A stretch of 64,000 nt of DNA from JAVBJN01 sp031546985 (GCA_031546985.1 JAVBJN010000071.1:62001-126000), one strand, 5' to 3'; positions 51,840 to 60,854 are shown, numbered from the stretch's first letter. A program made the numbers and translations. Notes: generated by a model from the letters alone, not told the origin.

Positions 51840-53637
51840 ATAAAATCCGGTTTTTCTTGAATAAATACCTTTCAGAACGGCAAAAATAGCTATTTTTTGG
51901 TTTAGATAGCGATTGTAGATTATTGTTTATCAATTTAATAGACCACTCTTTCTATTACAGCTGTTTTTGTGAGAGCCTACAAATAATGCACATTCAACTC
52001 ACGGTTATCAACATTAATCGTTGCTAATAAACAGGTTATCCACATTTCATTGAAGAATTAAACAATGAGACAAGTATTGGGCACTAAAATGAAGTTATAA
52101 AGGCCGTTACTGATCGAATTTCCACAATAGCCAACCATTACCACACCTTATCAACTTTAAGTAAACAGACATAATCTATTAACAATCAATAAAAATGGAT
52201 AGTTTTAAGCTAATTCCCAGCAAATGCAAGACAAAAGAAGATGATAATCGTTGCACTATATTAAAGCGCATAATACTTATTACCAATAAATTATCTGCCA
52301 AAACTTAAACTATTACATTATACCTAAAACCCTTTTATCACCTGGTTGTGTGCCCGAATCAATCATTTCCGCATATTTTTACAAACACTTAATTGTAAAA
52401 ATATAAGCCAATACACGACTAACAATATCAAATAGCATATAATCAGAGATTTACAGCAATGATATAAACCAAAACTTCATGCTTACCAATTCAGCATAGG
52501 GCAAAACCTGACAAGTATCGCACCTATCACCTGATGAAGTACAATAACTTCACGTAATGTAGCGTAAAATATTGATTTACAATAAAAACGCAATAAATGC
52601 TTAAAATATTGTATTTATCGGGCGGCGAAAGGATAAATATCCCGCTACTGCCTGGCATTGGTCAATCAGATGATAGTCCCCCACCCTTATTTACAATGCT
52701 ATAAAAGGCAGAATGAGAAATGAAGTTGATTTCCTAATAACACATTAGAGAAAATAGCTTTGCAATAATCAATTTCACATTATATTAATTAATAATATTA
52801 CAGACAAATTACTCAGCCCAAATAATTCAGCAAACCCCAAACGCATTAAAACTAAATGCAATAACAAAGAACAAAACACATTACAAATTATACAGCTATA
52901 ATAATATAAACCAGATAGCCGCCTGCCTGGCAATTGTGTTTAGCGCCACCATACATTATAATAATTACACATAAAAAAGCAGAAATAATATTATAACTAA
53001 ATGTCGTATGTTTCTAAAAAGCACATTTAGTTTTAACTAAAGCCAATCATATATAAAATAAAACGCTGTAAAAAAAGAGGCCCAAAGCCCCATTTGCATA
53101 ATACAAAAACAGCATGTGATTAGCACAAGAAATAAGATATATAAAATACAAATAATGAGAAAGCGAGAACCGAAACCAACAATACGTGCAAATTTTGTGT
53201 CATACAAATTCTCTACTTTGCACCTTTCAAATTAACTAAAAACAGTATAATATAATTCTCGACAAATTCGTTATCCCCTAAATTCATAATCAGCCTCTTC
53301 ATAATATTCTATTTAATTAGCATACAAGAAAAAAGGTTCCTCTTTATAATATTAACATTTTTCACATTCAAATAAAATTGAAAACTGACTAAACTTAATA
53401 AAAAGTCAGTAAGGAGTAAATCCTAAAGAGAAACTCAAAGGAGGGATCGCGATACAAAATTTGGGGGATTACCAACCGAATTGAAATGTGATTATTTTTC
53501 AATATCATTTTCAAAGCCAAGGACAAAATTCCTTTCATCAAATTTTGCAAAAATCTATAACTTCTATTTTTTAAGTACGAGGCAACAAATGAAAAAGTAT
53601 AAAGAGATTGTATTCGTAAAATTTCAAACACGATTAT
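51840..53637. other. 1.8-kb A+T-rich non-coding island
   Basis: Visibly far richer in A+T than the rest of the window, with many ATTA/TAATA runs and scattered stop codons in all frames; the longest frame (78 codons, minus strand, 53395-53631) has Lys/Ile/Leu-rich low-complexity content and is not supported. It contains an exact DnaA-box-like site and a near match (see separate entry). It looks like acquired or decayed DNA placed between rplK and nusG. Confidence 0.7.
52005..52044 (+). other. Two DnaA-box-like sites in the A+T-rich island
   Basis: TTATCAACA at 52005-52013 (one mismatch) and TTATCCACA at 52036-52044 (exact consensus), same strand, 22 bases apart. TTATCAACT (52148-52156) is a weaker third. 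Could be a DnaA-binding site or chance in A+T-rich DNA. Confidence 0.35.
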
Positions 53638-54300
53638 TTGAAACCAGGTAATTTTCGAAATTGGGGATTGGTGGGAAGTCTTTTATTTTTTGGACTACCT
53701 GTAGCAGCACAACAGCCCATCAAAGTGCTCAACCATACTTTGTCTAAACCAGAAGCTCATGTGCTTTACCTGGCCATACCCAACCGGCTGGAAGTGATCG
53801 GCGCTTCCGGACACGATTATGCCATCCGCAGCAACCAGGCAGAGATTCAAAAAAAGGGGCCGGGCATTTTTGAGGTAGATTATGCTACAGGAGATAAGGT
53901 TACACTCCAGGTATGGGACAGCGGGAAACAGGTGGAGACGCTGGAATACAAGGTAGCCGGGATTCCCTACCCCATAGCTTACTATGGTGGCTTCAGAGAC
54001 ACCGCACTCCCGCACTCCCTTGTGATCCAAAACCCATTCGTCTCAGCTTTGTTCCCTCCCGATTGCCTGCTTAAAGCCAGGTTCATCATATGTGGTCATA
54101 GCGCCAGAATCATGAAAGCGCCTTTCTATAAAAATGAAGGGATCACCTTTACCAGTCACTCCTTTTATCTATCTCCTGAGCTGCAGGATAGGCTTAAGGA
54201 ATTAAAACCTGGCGACAGGATTATATTCACTGATATAAAAGCCAGAGCCAACAGCTCATGTGTAAGGACACTTTCAGACCTTACCATCACCATACGGTAA
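53638..54300 (+). CDS. Secreted orphan GldM C-terminal-like protein
   Basis: 220 residues from TTG at 53638 (no ATG available); signal peptide about 1-24 (LVGSLLFFGLPVAAQ). LYLAIPNRLEVIGASGHDY matches the opening of the periplasmic beta domains of GldM (YIGVDNPxxV-type), followed by YKVAGIPYPIAYYGG (RVKRIPDPxAxxGG in GldM) and ending LKELKPGDRIIFTDIKA with ...LSDLTITIR (RPGDxIxFxDIKAxGPDG...IxFxI). So it carries about two C-terminal periplasmic domains of the T9SS motor subunit GldM but lacks the membrane helix and coiled region (GldM is about 500 residues). It may interact with T9SS or be a duplicated domain with another use. Encoded on the plus strand inside a minus-strand ribosomal cluster. 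Homology by eye, moderate. Confidence 0.65.
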   Translation: MKPGNFRNWGLVGSLLFFGLPVAAQQPIKVLNHTLSKPEAHVLYLAIPNRLEVIGASGHDYAIRSNQAEIQKKGPGIFEVDYATGDKVTLQVWDSGKQVETLEYKVAGIPYPIAYYGGFRDTALPHSLVIQNPFVSALFPPDCLLKARFIICGHSARIMKAPFYKNEGITFTSHSFYLSPELQDRLKELKPGDRIIFTDIKARANSSCVRTLSDLTITIR

Positions 54301-54656
54301 CGAGTGCTATTACGCCTCCAGTGGACTCTGGAAGGGTTATATAATAATCCCTCATTTATGCGCTAGCCCCTACGCACATTCCCACCAATCCATACTATAC
54401 ATCACTGGCCAACGATTGCAGGGCCAACCTTGAACTCAACCCGCTTTTCTTCTTCTGTTACTTTTTTTGCGGAAAAAAAGTACCCCAAAAACCGCCCGAA
54501 AACGGTTACACCCCGTTTTCGGAATAGTGCCTTGATACAGCTTGTACTACTGTGACTTTGGCCTAAGCACCCCAATGACAAATGAATTCAATAAGCGACC
54601 GTAACCTTCACACATCGCAACCTTAGGTCATGATGTTATTAGGGTTAATGAAAAAA
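54301..54656. repeat. Intergenic region with two palindromic repeats
   Basis: 355 bases without a gene. A 24-base palindrome at 54459-54482 (TACTTTTTTT-GCGG-AAAAAAAGTA type) is a unit I know as common between genes of Bacteroidota; a second hairpin (54496-54505 with 54513-54522, CCGAAAACGG stem) follows it. Confidence 0.6.
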
Positions 54657-54679
54657 GCCTCCCAACAATGTTGGGAGGC
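54657..54679 (-). terminator. Terminator after nusG
   Basis: 11-bp stem (54657-54667 with 54669-54679), followed by six T on the minus strand; 24 bases after the nusG stop. It ends the secE-nusG transcript before the A+T-rich island. Confidence 0.88.
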
Positions 54680-54702
54680 TTTCAATATGATATAGTAGAA
54701 AA

Positions 54703-55266
54703 CTAGGACAGTTTCTCTACCTGCATGTAGTTGAGCTCTACCGGCGTAGAACGGCCGAAGATCTTCACTACTACTTTCAGTTTCTTTTTCTCTTCGTTTA
54801 CTTCTTCAATAGTACCGTTAAAGTCGTTGAACGGACCGTCGATGATCTTAATGGTTTCGCCTACGATGTAAGGCTCTACCATAACCATACCCTGATCGGC
54901 CACTTCGTCCATTTTACCGAACATTTTGTTCACTTCGCTTTTACGGAGAGCTGTAGGATTATCCTTACCGAGGAAGTGAATCACACCGCTAACATTCTTA
55001 ACAGTCTGGATCATTTCATCGTTCAGTTTACCATCTACAGCTTCGAGCATAATGTAACCCGGGAAAAGGATCTTTTCACGCATTACTTTTTTACCCGCCT
55101 GTACTTTGTACACCTTCTCTACCGGACACAGCACCTGTGTAATGGCAGTACCCCAGCCAGAGCGGCGCACTTCAATATCCAGGTATTCCTTAACCTTTTT
55201 TTCCTTACCGCTAACTACCCTTAAAACGTACCACTTGGTTTCAGGAACATTTGCAACTGCATCCAT
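54703..55266 (-). CDS. nusG: Transcription termination/antitermination factor NusG
   Basis: 187 residues. NGN domain starts KWYVLRVVSGKEKKVKEYLDIE, with RSGWGTAITQVLCPVEKVYKV and the LFPGYIMLEA segment, and the KOW domain near the end (ETIKIIDGPFNDFNGTIEEVNEEKKKLKV). Binds RNA polymerase and links it to Rho or to the ribosome. ATG overlaps the secE stop by one base. Ends in its own terminator rather than running into rplK. Confidence 0.96.
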   Translation of the reverse strand: MDAVANVPETKWYVLRVVSGKEKKVKEYLDIEVRRSGWGTAITQVLCPVEKVYKVQAGKKVMREKILFPGYIMLEAVDGKLNDEMIQTVKNVSGVIHFLGKDNPTALRKSEVNKMFGKMDEVADQGMVMVEPYIVGETIKIIDGPFNDFNGTIEEVNEEKKKLKVVVKIFGRSTPVELNYMQVEKLS

Positions 55267-55460
55267 TAGCTGAACATTTTATAGAAGGTTTCCAATACGA
55301 ATTCACAACCGCCATCCATCACAAAGATGAGGAGGGTCAGCAGCAGCAAAGCTACCAATACCAATACGGTTGACTGTTGCAGTTCTTCCCATGAAGGCCA
55401 GGTCACTTTGTGCACCAGCTCATCGTAGGCAGATTGAATATAGTTAGTGAACTTGCTCAT
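55266..55460 (-). CDS. secE: Preprotein translocase subunit SecE
   Basis: 64 residues: amphipathic helix with the conserved ELVHKVTWPSWEEL followed by one membrane helix (about 32-50). Short single-helix SecE as in most bacteria outside gamma-proteobacteria. Part of SecYEG in the inner membrane. Between tRNA-Trp (42 bases) and nusG (1-base overlap). Confidence 0.95.
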   Translation of the reverse strand: MSKFTNYIQSAYDELVHKVTWPSWEELQQSTVLVLVALLLLTLLIFVMDGGCEFVLETFYKMFS

Positions 55461-55501
55461 AAGTTTTACAAATAAAGGCAGGTTTTTATACCTGCCATTA
55501 G

Positions 55502-55572
55502 CACGGGAACGCGGATTCGAACCACGATCAAAGGTTTTGGAGACCTCTATTCTACCGTTGAACTATTCCCGT
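55502..55572 (-). tRNA. tRNA-Trp (CCA)
   Basis: 71-nt cloverleaf: acceptor ACGGGAA/TTCCCGT, anticodon loop CTCCAAA, T arm with GTTCGAATC. No encoded CCA. Lies upstream of secE in the expected tuf/tRNA-Trp/secE/nusG order. Confidence 0.95.
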
Positions 55573-55616
55573 AAAACGATTAGGGGAGCAAAGCTAAAAA
55601 ACAATTCTGAATAATC

Positions 55617-57200
55617 CTACTTAATTTCAACTTTTTGGAAAGAAATTACGCGATCATATTGAGGCGCAATCACTTCGTTACCAGCATGATCTATAAAGCC
55701 CCACTTTACCCCCTTGCCGGGTATACTTTGGCCAAACGCAGCCCTGTTTTGCTGCATAGGCTCTAGCCCCGCATACTTCGGTTTAATCACCCAGCTATAG
55801 TCGGTATTCATAAAGCCGTAGCCAGTTTCCCCGCTGGCTTTGGTACTGGCGAGTATGAGTCCTTCTGACCGGCCAAGTATCCATGCTTTATCGATACCAA
55901 CAAACTTGCCCTCCAGGTCTATATGCCCGTAATCCCGGTCAGTAATCCCATATGAATACTTAACCGTGGCAAATCCATCGCTGAAATCATTGGCAATGGC
56001 AAAACTCTTTCCAAACCGGAAACGGCCGGTGGTATCCGCATAGCGGAAATGGCCGTTTTCCCCGGTACTAACCCGAAACAGGCCATCGCCCAGCCTGCCA
56101 ATTTCCCGGAAAGACAGTTCGAGGATCTGCTTGCCCATAGGATTTATCACCCCATTAACCCGCGTATTACCGCCCTGCGACTCAAAAAGGCTAAAACTTT
56201 CCTCGGTTACGATAAAATAACCCTGGTCATTGATCACCGACCGCACAGGCCCGATAGCAAACAACGAATCTCCAGCAGTATTAATGATGGTGCCTCCAGA
56301 AGTGCCTGGTTTATATACCATACAACGATTGCCCTCAAAGCGGTAATAATCGCTGTTCAGGTAATAAGATTCCTGGAATGTTTCCCTTGCCATAGCAGCC
56401 CGGCCGGTGCCGCATATACTGCGGTTGAGCATCGCCGCTGCCCGGTCGCTGGCTGTGCTACGCAAAATATAAGTGCTTAGCTCATAAATAGTATCGATCA
56501 CCAGGCGCCCTTCGTAATTTACAAAGCCCACTTTATAATCTGGCATGTCGGGTTCTGGTGCCTGGATCTGTACCCGTCCCGTCTGTGGTGGCGGTGCTGG
56601 CCGCTTTACCATTACGGGCAGCAATCCATTGCTGAAATGCGGCATGGGGTACAATTCGGGATCGGTTTGGTAATAAAACGGCAGCACATCTTTGCCACTC
56701 CGGTTTACGATCTTGATCCGGCTCTTCTGTTGCACTACATAAACCGGTACCGTATCTGCCGCAGCTATAAAGTCGTACACGGTGTCTATTACCAAATGGC
56801 CCCTTGTGTCAATTACGCCCATTTTTCCTCCAGGAGAAACTACCACGGCCTGCCCTTGTACAAAATGGCGTTCCCGCATCCGGTAAGCATCGTTAAACGG
56901 CCTGTTGGGATACTGATTGAAGACGGAAGCAGGGCTATAGGTACAGGGAATGACCAACTGGTTTTGTGCATTCTTAAATCCGATACGATTATTGCGGATT
57001 ACGGCAAACATACCTTCTCCCGAGGCCTGGTATGAGCGGTAGCCATCATCTTCTGTAGCCAGAGAATCGGCCAGGGTTTTGCCAGACAGGTCAATGGCTT
57101 TCCAATACCCCCACTCCAGCACCAGCGCAAAGCTTTGCGCCCGCACAGAGCCGGAAATCAAAAATCCGGAAAGGAATATGGTAATAAAATGCCGGTGCAT
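55617..57200 (-). CDS. Secreted WG-repeat protein
   Basis: 527 residues; signal peptide about 1-21 (ends VRAQ). At least six WG repeats spaced along the chain, e.g. GKMGVIDTRGHLVIDTVYD, GFVNYEGRLVIDTIYE, GVINPMGKQILELSF and WGFIDHAGNEVIAPQYDRV. Such repeats are thought to form a beta-propeller-like or repeated beta structure; functions are unclear. Sits between tuf and tRNA-Trp on the same strand, which is not the usual place, so it seems inserted. Only 44 bases separate its stop from tRNA-Trp; a TAGCTTTG element (55596-55589) there may start the tRNA-Trp-secE-nusG transcript. Confidence 0.85.
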   Translation of the reverse strand: MHRHFITIFLSGFLISGSVRAQSFALVLEWGYWKAIDLSGKTLADSLATEDDGYRSYQASGEGMFAVIRNNRIGFKNAQNQLVIPCTYSPASVFNQYPNRPFNDAYRMRERHFVQGQAVVVSPGGKMGVIDTRGHLVIDTVYDFIAAADTVPVYVVQQKSRIKIVNRSGKDVLPFYYQTDPELYPMPHFSNGLLPVMVKRPAPPPQTGRVQIQAPEPDMPDYKVGFVNYEGRLVIDTIYELSTYILRSTASDRAAAMLNRSICGTGRAAMARETFQESYYLNSDYYRFEGNRCMVYKPGTSGGTIINTAGDSLFAIGPVRSVINDQGYFIVTEESFSLFESQGGNTRVNGVINPMGKQILELSFREIGRLGDGLFRVSTGENGHFRYADTTGRFRFGKSFAIANDFSDGFATVKYSYGITDRDYGHIDLEGKFVGIDKAWILGRSEGLILASTKASGETGYGFMNTDYSWVIKPKYAGLEPMQQNRAAFGQSIPGKGVKWGFIDHAGNEVIAPQYDRVISFQKVEIK

Positions 57201-57311
57201 GAATGAGGATGTTTATAGCTGTAAAACGCAAACCGGGCTCAAAAGTTATGGCTTCGTGACCCGGGTTATGAAAATAAACAATCTCCGGCATTAACGGGAT
57301 AGGATAAAAAG

Positions 57312-57341
57312 AAAAACCCTCAGCAAATGCTGAGGGTTTTT
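57312..57341 (-). terminator. Terminator after tuf
   Basis: 14-bp stem (57312-57325 with 57328-57341), T tract on either strand; 35 bases after the tuf stop. Confidence 0.88.
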
Positions 57342-57375
57342 CGATATGAAGTAACAGTGTTAAACTGTAAACAAC

Positions 57376-58563
57376 TTATTTGATGATTTCAGTAACCTGA
57401 CCGGCACCTACTGTACGTCCACCTTCGCGGATAGCGAATTTCAGACCTTTTTCCATCGCGATTGGAGCGATCAATTTAACCAGCAGATTCACGTTATCAC
57501 CAGGCATTACCATTTCAACACCTTCAGGCAGCTGGCACTCACCAGTTACGTCTGTGGTACGGAAATAGAACTGAGGGCGGTATTTCTGGAAGAATGGAGT
57601 GTGACGACCACCTTCTTCTTTGCTCAGAACGTAAACTTCACCTTTGAACTCAGTGTGAGGAGTGATAGATTTAGGAGCGCAGATTACCATACCACGACGG
57701 ATATCTTTTTTATCGATACCACGGAGCAGGATACCAGCGTTATCACCAGCCTGACCTTGATCCAACAGTTTTTTGAACATTTCAACACCTGTGCAGGTAG
57801 AAGTCATTGGCTCTTCATTGAAACCTACGATCTCAACGTTTTCACCAACTTTAATGATACCACGCTCGATACGACCTGTAGCAACTGTACCACGACCAGT
57901 GATGGTGAATACGTCTTCTACAGACATCAGGAACGGTTGATCAATAGCACGTGGAGGCAAAGGAATGTACTCATCAACAGCAGCCATCAGTTCGTCGATT
58001 TTAGCAACCCACTCAGCGTCACCCGCCAGAGCACCTGTTGCAGAACCTTTGATGATTGGCGTGTTGTCACCATCGTATTCGTATTTGCTCAGCAGTTCAC
58101 GAATTTCCATTTCTACCAGGTCCAGGATCTCAGGATCGTCAACCAGGTCAACTTTGTTCATGAATACTACGATACGAGGTACACCTACCTGGCGAGCCAG
58201 CAGGATGTGCTCTTTAGTTTGTGGCATAGGACCATCGGTAGAAGCAACTACCAGAATAGCACCATCCATTTGAGCAGCACCGGTAATCATGTTTTTCACA
58301 TAGTCGGCGTGACCTGGACAGTCAACGTGAGCATAGTGACGATTAGCGGTTTGATATTCTACGTGAGCAGTATTAATGGTAATACCACGTTCTTTTTCTT
58401 CAGGAGCGGCATCAATCTCATCATAACCTTTCTTTTCAGCCATACCTTTGTCGGCCAGAATGCTTGTAATGGCAGCAGTCAAGGTAGTTTTACCGTGGTC
58501 AACGTGACCAATGGTACCAATGTTAACGTGAGGCTTCTCCCTCTTAAAGGTTTCTTTTGCCAT
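57376..58563 (-). CDS. tuf: Elongation factor Tu
   Basis: 395 residues. G1 GHVDHGKTTLTAA, G3 DCPGHADYVKNMITGA, G4 NKVDLVD, G5 SATGAL, plus domains II and III with the C-terminal VGAGQVTEIIK. Only one tuf is in the window; it is linked to the four upstream tRNAs, as in the tRNA-tufB arrangement. Brings aminoacyl-tRNA to the ribosome with GTP. Confidence 0.98.
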   Translation of the reverse strand: MAKETFKREKPHVNIGTIGHVDHGKTTLTAAITSILADKGMAEKKGYDEIDAAPEEKERGITINTAHVEYQTANRHYAHVDCPGHADYVKNMITGAAQMDGAILVVASTDGPMPQTKEHILLARQVGVPRIVVFMNKVDLVDDPEILDLVEMEIRELLSKYEYDGDNTPIIKGSATGALAGDAEWVAKIDELMAAVDEYIPLPPRAIDQPFLMSVEDVFTITGRGTVATGRIERGIIKVGENVEIVGFNEEPMTSTCTGVEMFKKLLDQGQAGDNAGILLRGIDKKDIRRGMVICAPKSITPHTEFKGEVYVLSKEEGGRHTPFFQKYRPQFYFRTTDVTGECQLPEGVEMVMPGDNVNLLVKLIAPIAMEKGLKFAIREGGRTVGAGQVTEIIK

Positions 58564-58620
58564 TGTATTGGATTTTTTTGAAGTTTATAATTGTTGTTTG
58601 TATAATTGGTTTCAACTTCG

Positions 58621-58692
<72 letters not shown>

Positions 58693-58721
58693 ATTCATTA
58701 CTAACTTCTTTTTAAAAAGAG

Positions 58722-58794
58722 AGCGGGAGACGAGGCTCGAACCCGCGACCTACAGCTTGGAAGGCTGTCGCTCTACCAACTGAGCTACTCCCGC
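58722..58794 (-). tRNA. tRNA-Gly (TCC)
   Basis: 73-nt cloverleaf: acceptor GCGGGAG/CTCCCGC, anticodon loop CTTCCAA, T arm with GTTCGAGCC. Confidence 0.95.
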
Positions 58795-58874
58795 ATGTAT
58801 TTTCTAAAAAGAACTTAAACAAAGAAAAGTTAAAAGGCCTATCACACAAGGCGAAGTTCTTTTAACTTTTAAGG

Positions 58875-58957
<83 letters not shown>

Positions 58958-58969
58958 AATATTTTACAG

Positions 58970-59042
58970 AGCCAAAGAAGGGACTCGAACCCCCGACCTG
59001 CTGATTACAAATCAGCTGCTCTACCAGCTGAGCTACTTTGGC
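58970..59042 (-). tRNA. tRNA-Thr (TGT)
   Basis: 73-nt cloverleaf: acceptor GCCAAAG/CTTTGGC, anticodon loop TTTGTAA, T arm with GTTCGAGTC. First tRNA of the Thr-Tyr-Gly-Thr-tuf transcript, the same order as in the E. coli tRNA-tufB operon. Confidence 0.95.
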
Positions 59043-59102
59043 AATGAATTAGTTATGATTTGTAAGAACTGTTTGCGTTACCGCTTTCCCCGTTTGGGAT
59101 TG

Positions 59103-59134
59103 CAAAGATAGCAATGAGATTATCAACTTTCCAA
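59103..59134 (-). promoter_or_regulatory. Promoter of the tRNA-tuf operon
   Basis: Minus strand TTG (59134-59132), 21 bases, TATCTTTG (59110-59103), 60 bases before tRNA-Thr(TGT). Confidence 0.72.
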
Positions 59135-59170
59135 GCTTTTTCAAAAAAAAATTTTTGAAGGCATAAAAAA

Positions 59171-59195
59171 GCCCCGCCCTTACTGGGGGCGGGGC
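59171..59195 (-). terminator. Terminator after hpf
   Basis: 9-bp all-G+C stem (59171-59179 with 59187-59195), then six T on the minus strand; 20 bases after the hpf stop. Confidence 0.88.
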
Positions 59196-59215
59196 CCAAA
59201 AAATCTCAGATTTTC

Positions 59216-59515
59216 CTAGGCTGTCAGCTTCTCTTTCTGACGTTTGATCTGGCTTACCAAAGCTTCGAACGCAGCTTCGAACGATTCTTCGAACGCTTTG
59301 CTCTCCTGCTTTACAAAGAACGTATGCCGGGGAACATTAACTTTTAGTTCTACAATTTTATCCTTGATATGGTGTACTACATTGTCCAATTTCAAATAAA
59401 CCTCTACATCCACTATCCTATCGTGAAACGTTTTCAACTTTTCTACCTTTTTCTGTACAAGTGCAATCAACTTAGCGTCAGCATCAAAATGCACGGCATG
59501 AATTTGAACGTTCAT
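59216..59515 (-). CDS. hpf: Ribosome hibernation-promoting factor (short form)
   Basis: 99 residues, short HPF/RaiA type without the C-terminal dimerisation domain. MNVQIHAVHFDADAKLIALVQKKVEKL, VDVEVYLKLDN and AFEESFEAAFEALVSQIKRQKEKL give the beta-alpha-beta-beta-beta-alpha fold. Would bind the decoding site in stationary phase. Order rpsU-xerC-hpf-tRNAs-tuf is the common one in Bacteroidota. 132 bases of untranslated sequence lie upstream with no clear promoter. Confidence 0.9.
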   Translation of the reverse strand: MNVQIHAVHFDADAKLIALVQKKVEKLKTFHDRIVDVEVYLKLDNVVHHIKDKIVELKVNVPRHTFFVKQESKAFEESFEAAFEALVSQIKRQKEKLTA

Positions 59516-59647
59516 AACTGAATATATTTAAACGGTGAACAAAATCTAATCTTATGTGAAAGAACTTTAATCGGTCCGGACTGTTTAAGTTTCTGTTATG
59601 AAATTATAAAAAGAAAGTCACAAAAGCAAGTTAAAAAAGGGAAATCA

Positions 59648-60529
59648 TCAGGCTTTGGGATGCGCCTTGCGGAATATTTTCTGCAACTCTTCTATAGAGC
59701 TATGGGTATAAACCTGTGTGGCGGCAAGGCTGCTGTGGCCCAGCAGCTCCTTTACGGCATTAAGCTCGGCCCCGTTATTGACCAAATGAGTGGCAAAACT
59801 GTGGCGCAGGGAATGCGGGCTCTTCTGGGCTATGGTAGCTCCGGCGTATTCCAGGTGCTGCTTTACGGTACGGTACACAAATTCGGGATACAGCGGCTTG
59901 CCGCTATCCAGCACCAGCAACACATCATGCACAGGCGCCAATGCGGTTCTTTCTGCCACATAAGCCTGCAGCAGGGCTTCCATCTCTACCGTAAAAGGCA
60001 CCACACGCTCTTTGCCCCCCTTACCCCAGACTTTGAGCAGGCGCTTTTCAAAATCTACCTGGCTTATTTTAAGCGTAACCAGTTCCGACCGGCGCAAACC
60101 GGCCTGGTAAAGTAGCTCCAGTATCACTTTTTGAGTAAACCCGGTAAACGTATCGGAATGTACGGCTTCCAGCATATTGCGGGCGGTATCTTCGCTCACA
60201 TACTGGGGCACTCTGGACGGACGCTTAGGGCCAATAACTTTGTCCATAGGCGAAACGGCCAGCAATTGCTGTTTCAATAAAAAACGGAAATAGGAACGGA
60301 GGGTGGAAATTTTGCGGTTGAGGGTAACCGCGCCTGTGCCTTCATCGGCAAGGCCTGCAAGCCAGCTGCGCACATGGGTATGGCGCACTTCTCCTGCTTC
60401 GCTTATGCCAAAAGCAGAGCCGGCATAAGTGATAAACTGAAGCAAATCCATCTCATATGCCTTTACAGTAAGCCGGGAATACCTCTTTTCGTACTTGACA
60501 TATGCGATAAAAGCCTCAGAATAAAACAT
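59648..60529 (-). CDS. xerC: Tyrosine recombinase XerC/XerD
   Basis: 293 residues, full length. N-terminal SAM-like core-binding domain (about 1-90), catalytic domain with Arg in LLYQAGLRRSELVTL, Lys in VWGKGGKERVVPF, HSLRHSFATHLVNNG (His-x-x-Arg), GHSSLAATQVYTH with His and the Tyr nucleophile. All catalytic residues present. Resolves chromosome dimers at dif. Housekeeping position between rpsU and hpf; not a mobile-element integrase. Confidence 0.92.
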   Translation of the reverse strand: MFYSEAFIAYVKYEKRYSRLTVKAYEMDLLQFITYAGSAFGISEAGEVRHTHVRSWLAGLADEGTGAVTLNRKISTLRSYFRFLLKQQLLAVSPMDKVIGPKRPSRVPQYVSEDTARNMLEAVHSDTFTGFTQKVILELLYQAGLRRSELVTLKISQVDFEKRLLKVWGKGGKERVVPFTVEMEALLQAYVAERTALAPVHDVLLVLDSGKPLYPEFVYRTVKQHLEYAGATIAQKSPHSLRHSFATHLVNNGAELNAVKELLGHSSLAATQVYTHSSIEELQKIFRKAHPKA

Positions 60530-60604
60530 AAAAGGAGATTGACAGCTGTAAAGCTATTTAAAACTTCACAACTATCAAACTCCTGGTATTATGTATCGTC
60601 TACC

Positions 60605-60802
60605 TTATTTTTCTACCTTACCGATAGAAATTTGTTGCTTATAGATAGCTTTAAGCACCTCTTCTCTGCGAGAGATAGAAGGCTTAGTAAACGACTGACG
60701 TCTTCTCAGTTGTTGTAAAATACGGGCCTTTTCAAATTTCTTTTTGTACTTTTTTAAGGCCTTGTCTATGTTTTCACAATCTTTTGAATCGATGATTAAC
60801 AT
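60605..60802 (-). CDS. rpsU: 30S ribosomal protein S21
   Basis: 65 residues: ENIDKALKKYKKKFEKARILQQLRRRQSF is recognisable in parts (LKKYKKKFEKAR; LRRRQSFTKPS), ending with KAIYKQQ. First gene of rpsU-xerC-hpf; a strong promoter lies 23 bases before it. Confidence 0.95.
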   Translation of the reverse strand: MLIIDSKDCENIDKALKKYKKKFEKARILQQLRRRQSFTKPSISRREEVLKAIYKQQISIGKVEK

Positions 60803-60824
60803 TTTTTCTCCAATTTTAGGACGG

Positions 60825-60854
60825 CAAAGGTAAACGTTATTTTCTCATTCACAA
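60825..60854 (-). promoter_or_regulatory. Promoter of rpsU-xerC-hpf
   Basis: Minus strand TTG (60854-60852), 19 bases, TACCTTTG (60832-60825): full match. Confidence 0.85.

Noticed and set aside
53395..53631. 78-codon minus-strand ORF in the A+T-rich island
   Set aside because: Low-complexity Leu/Ile/Lys content, overlaps the promoter region expected for the GldM-like gene, no family resemblance.
59648..60529. Tyrosine recombinase as sign of an integrated element
   Set aside because: It sits in the conserved rpsU-xerC-hpf order and has normal composition and full XerC/D motifs; no att-like repeats or phage genes lie nearby.
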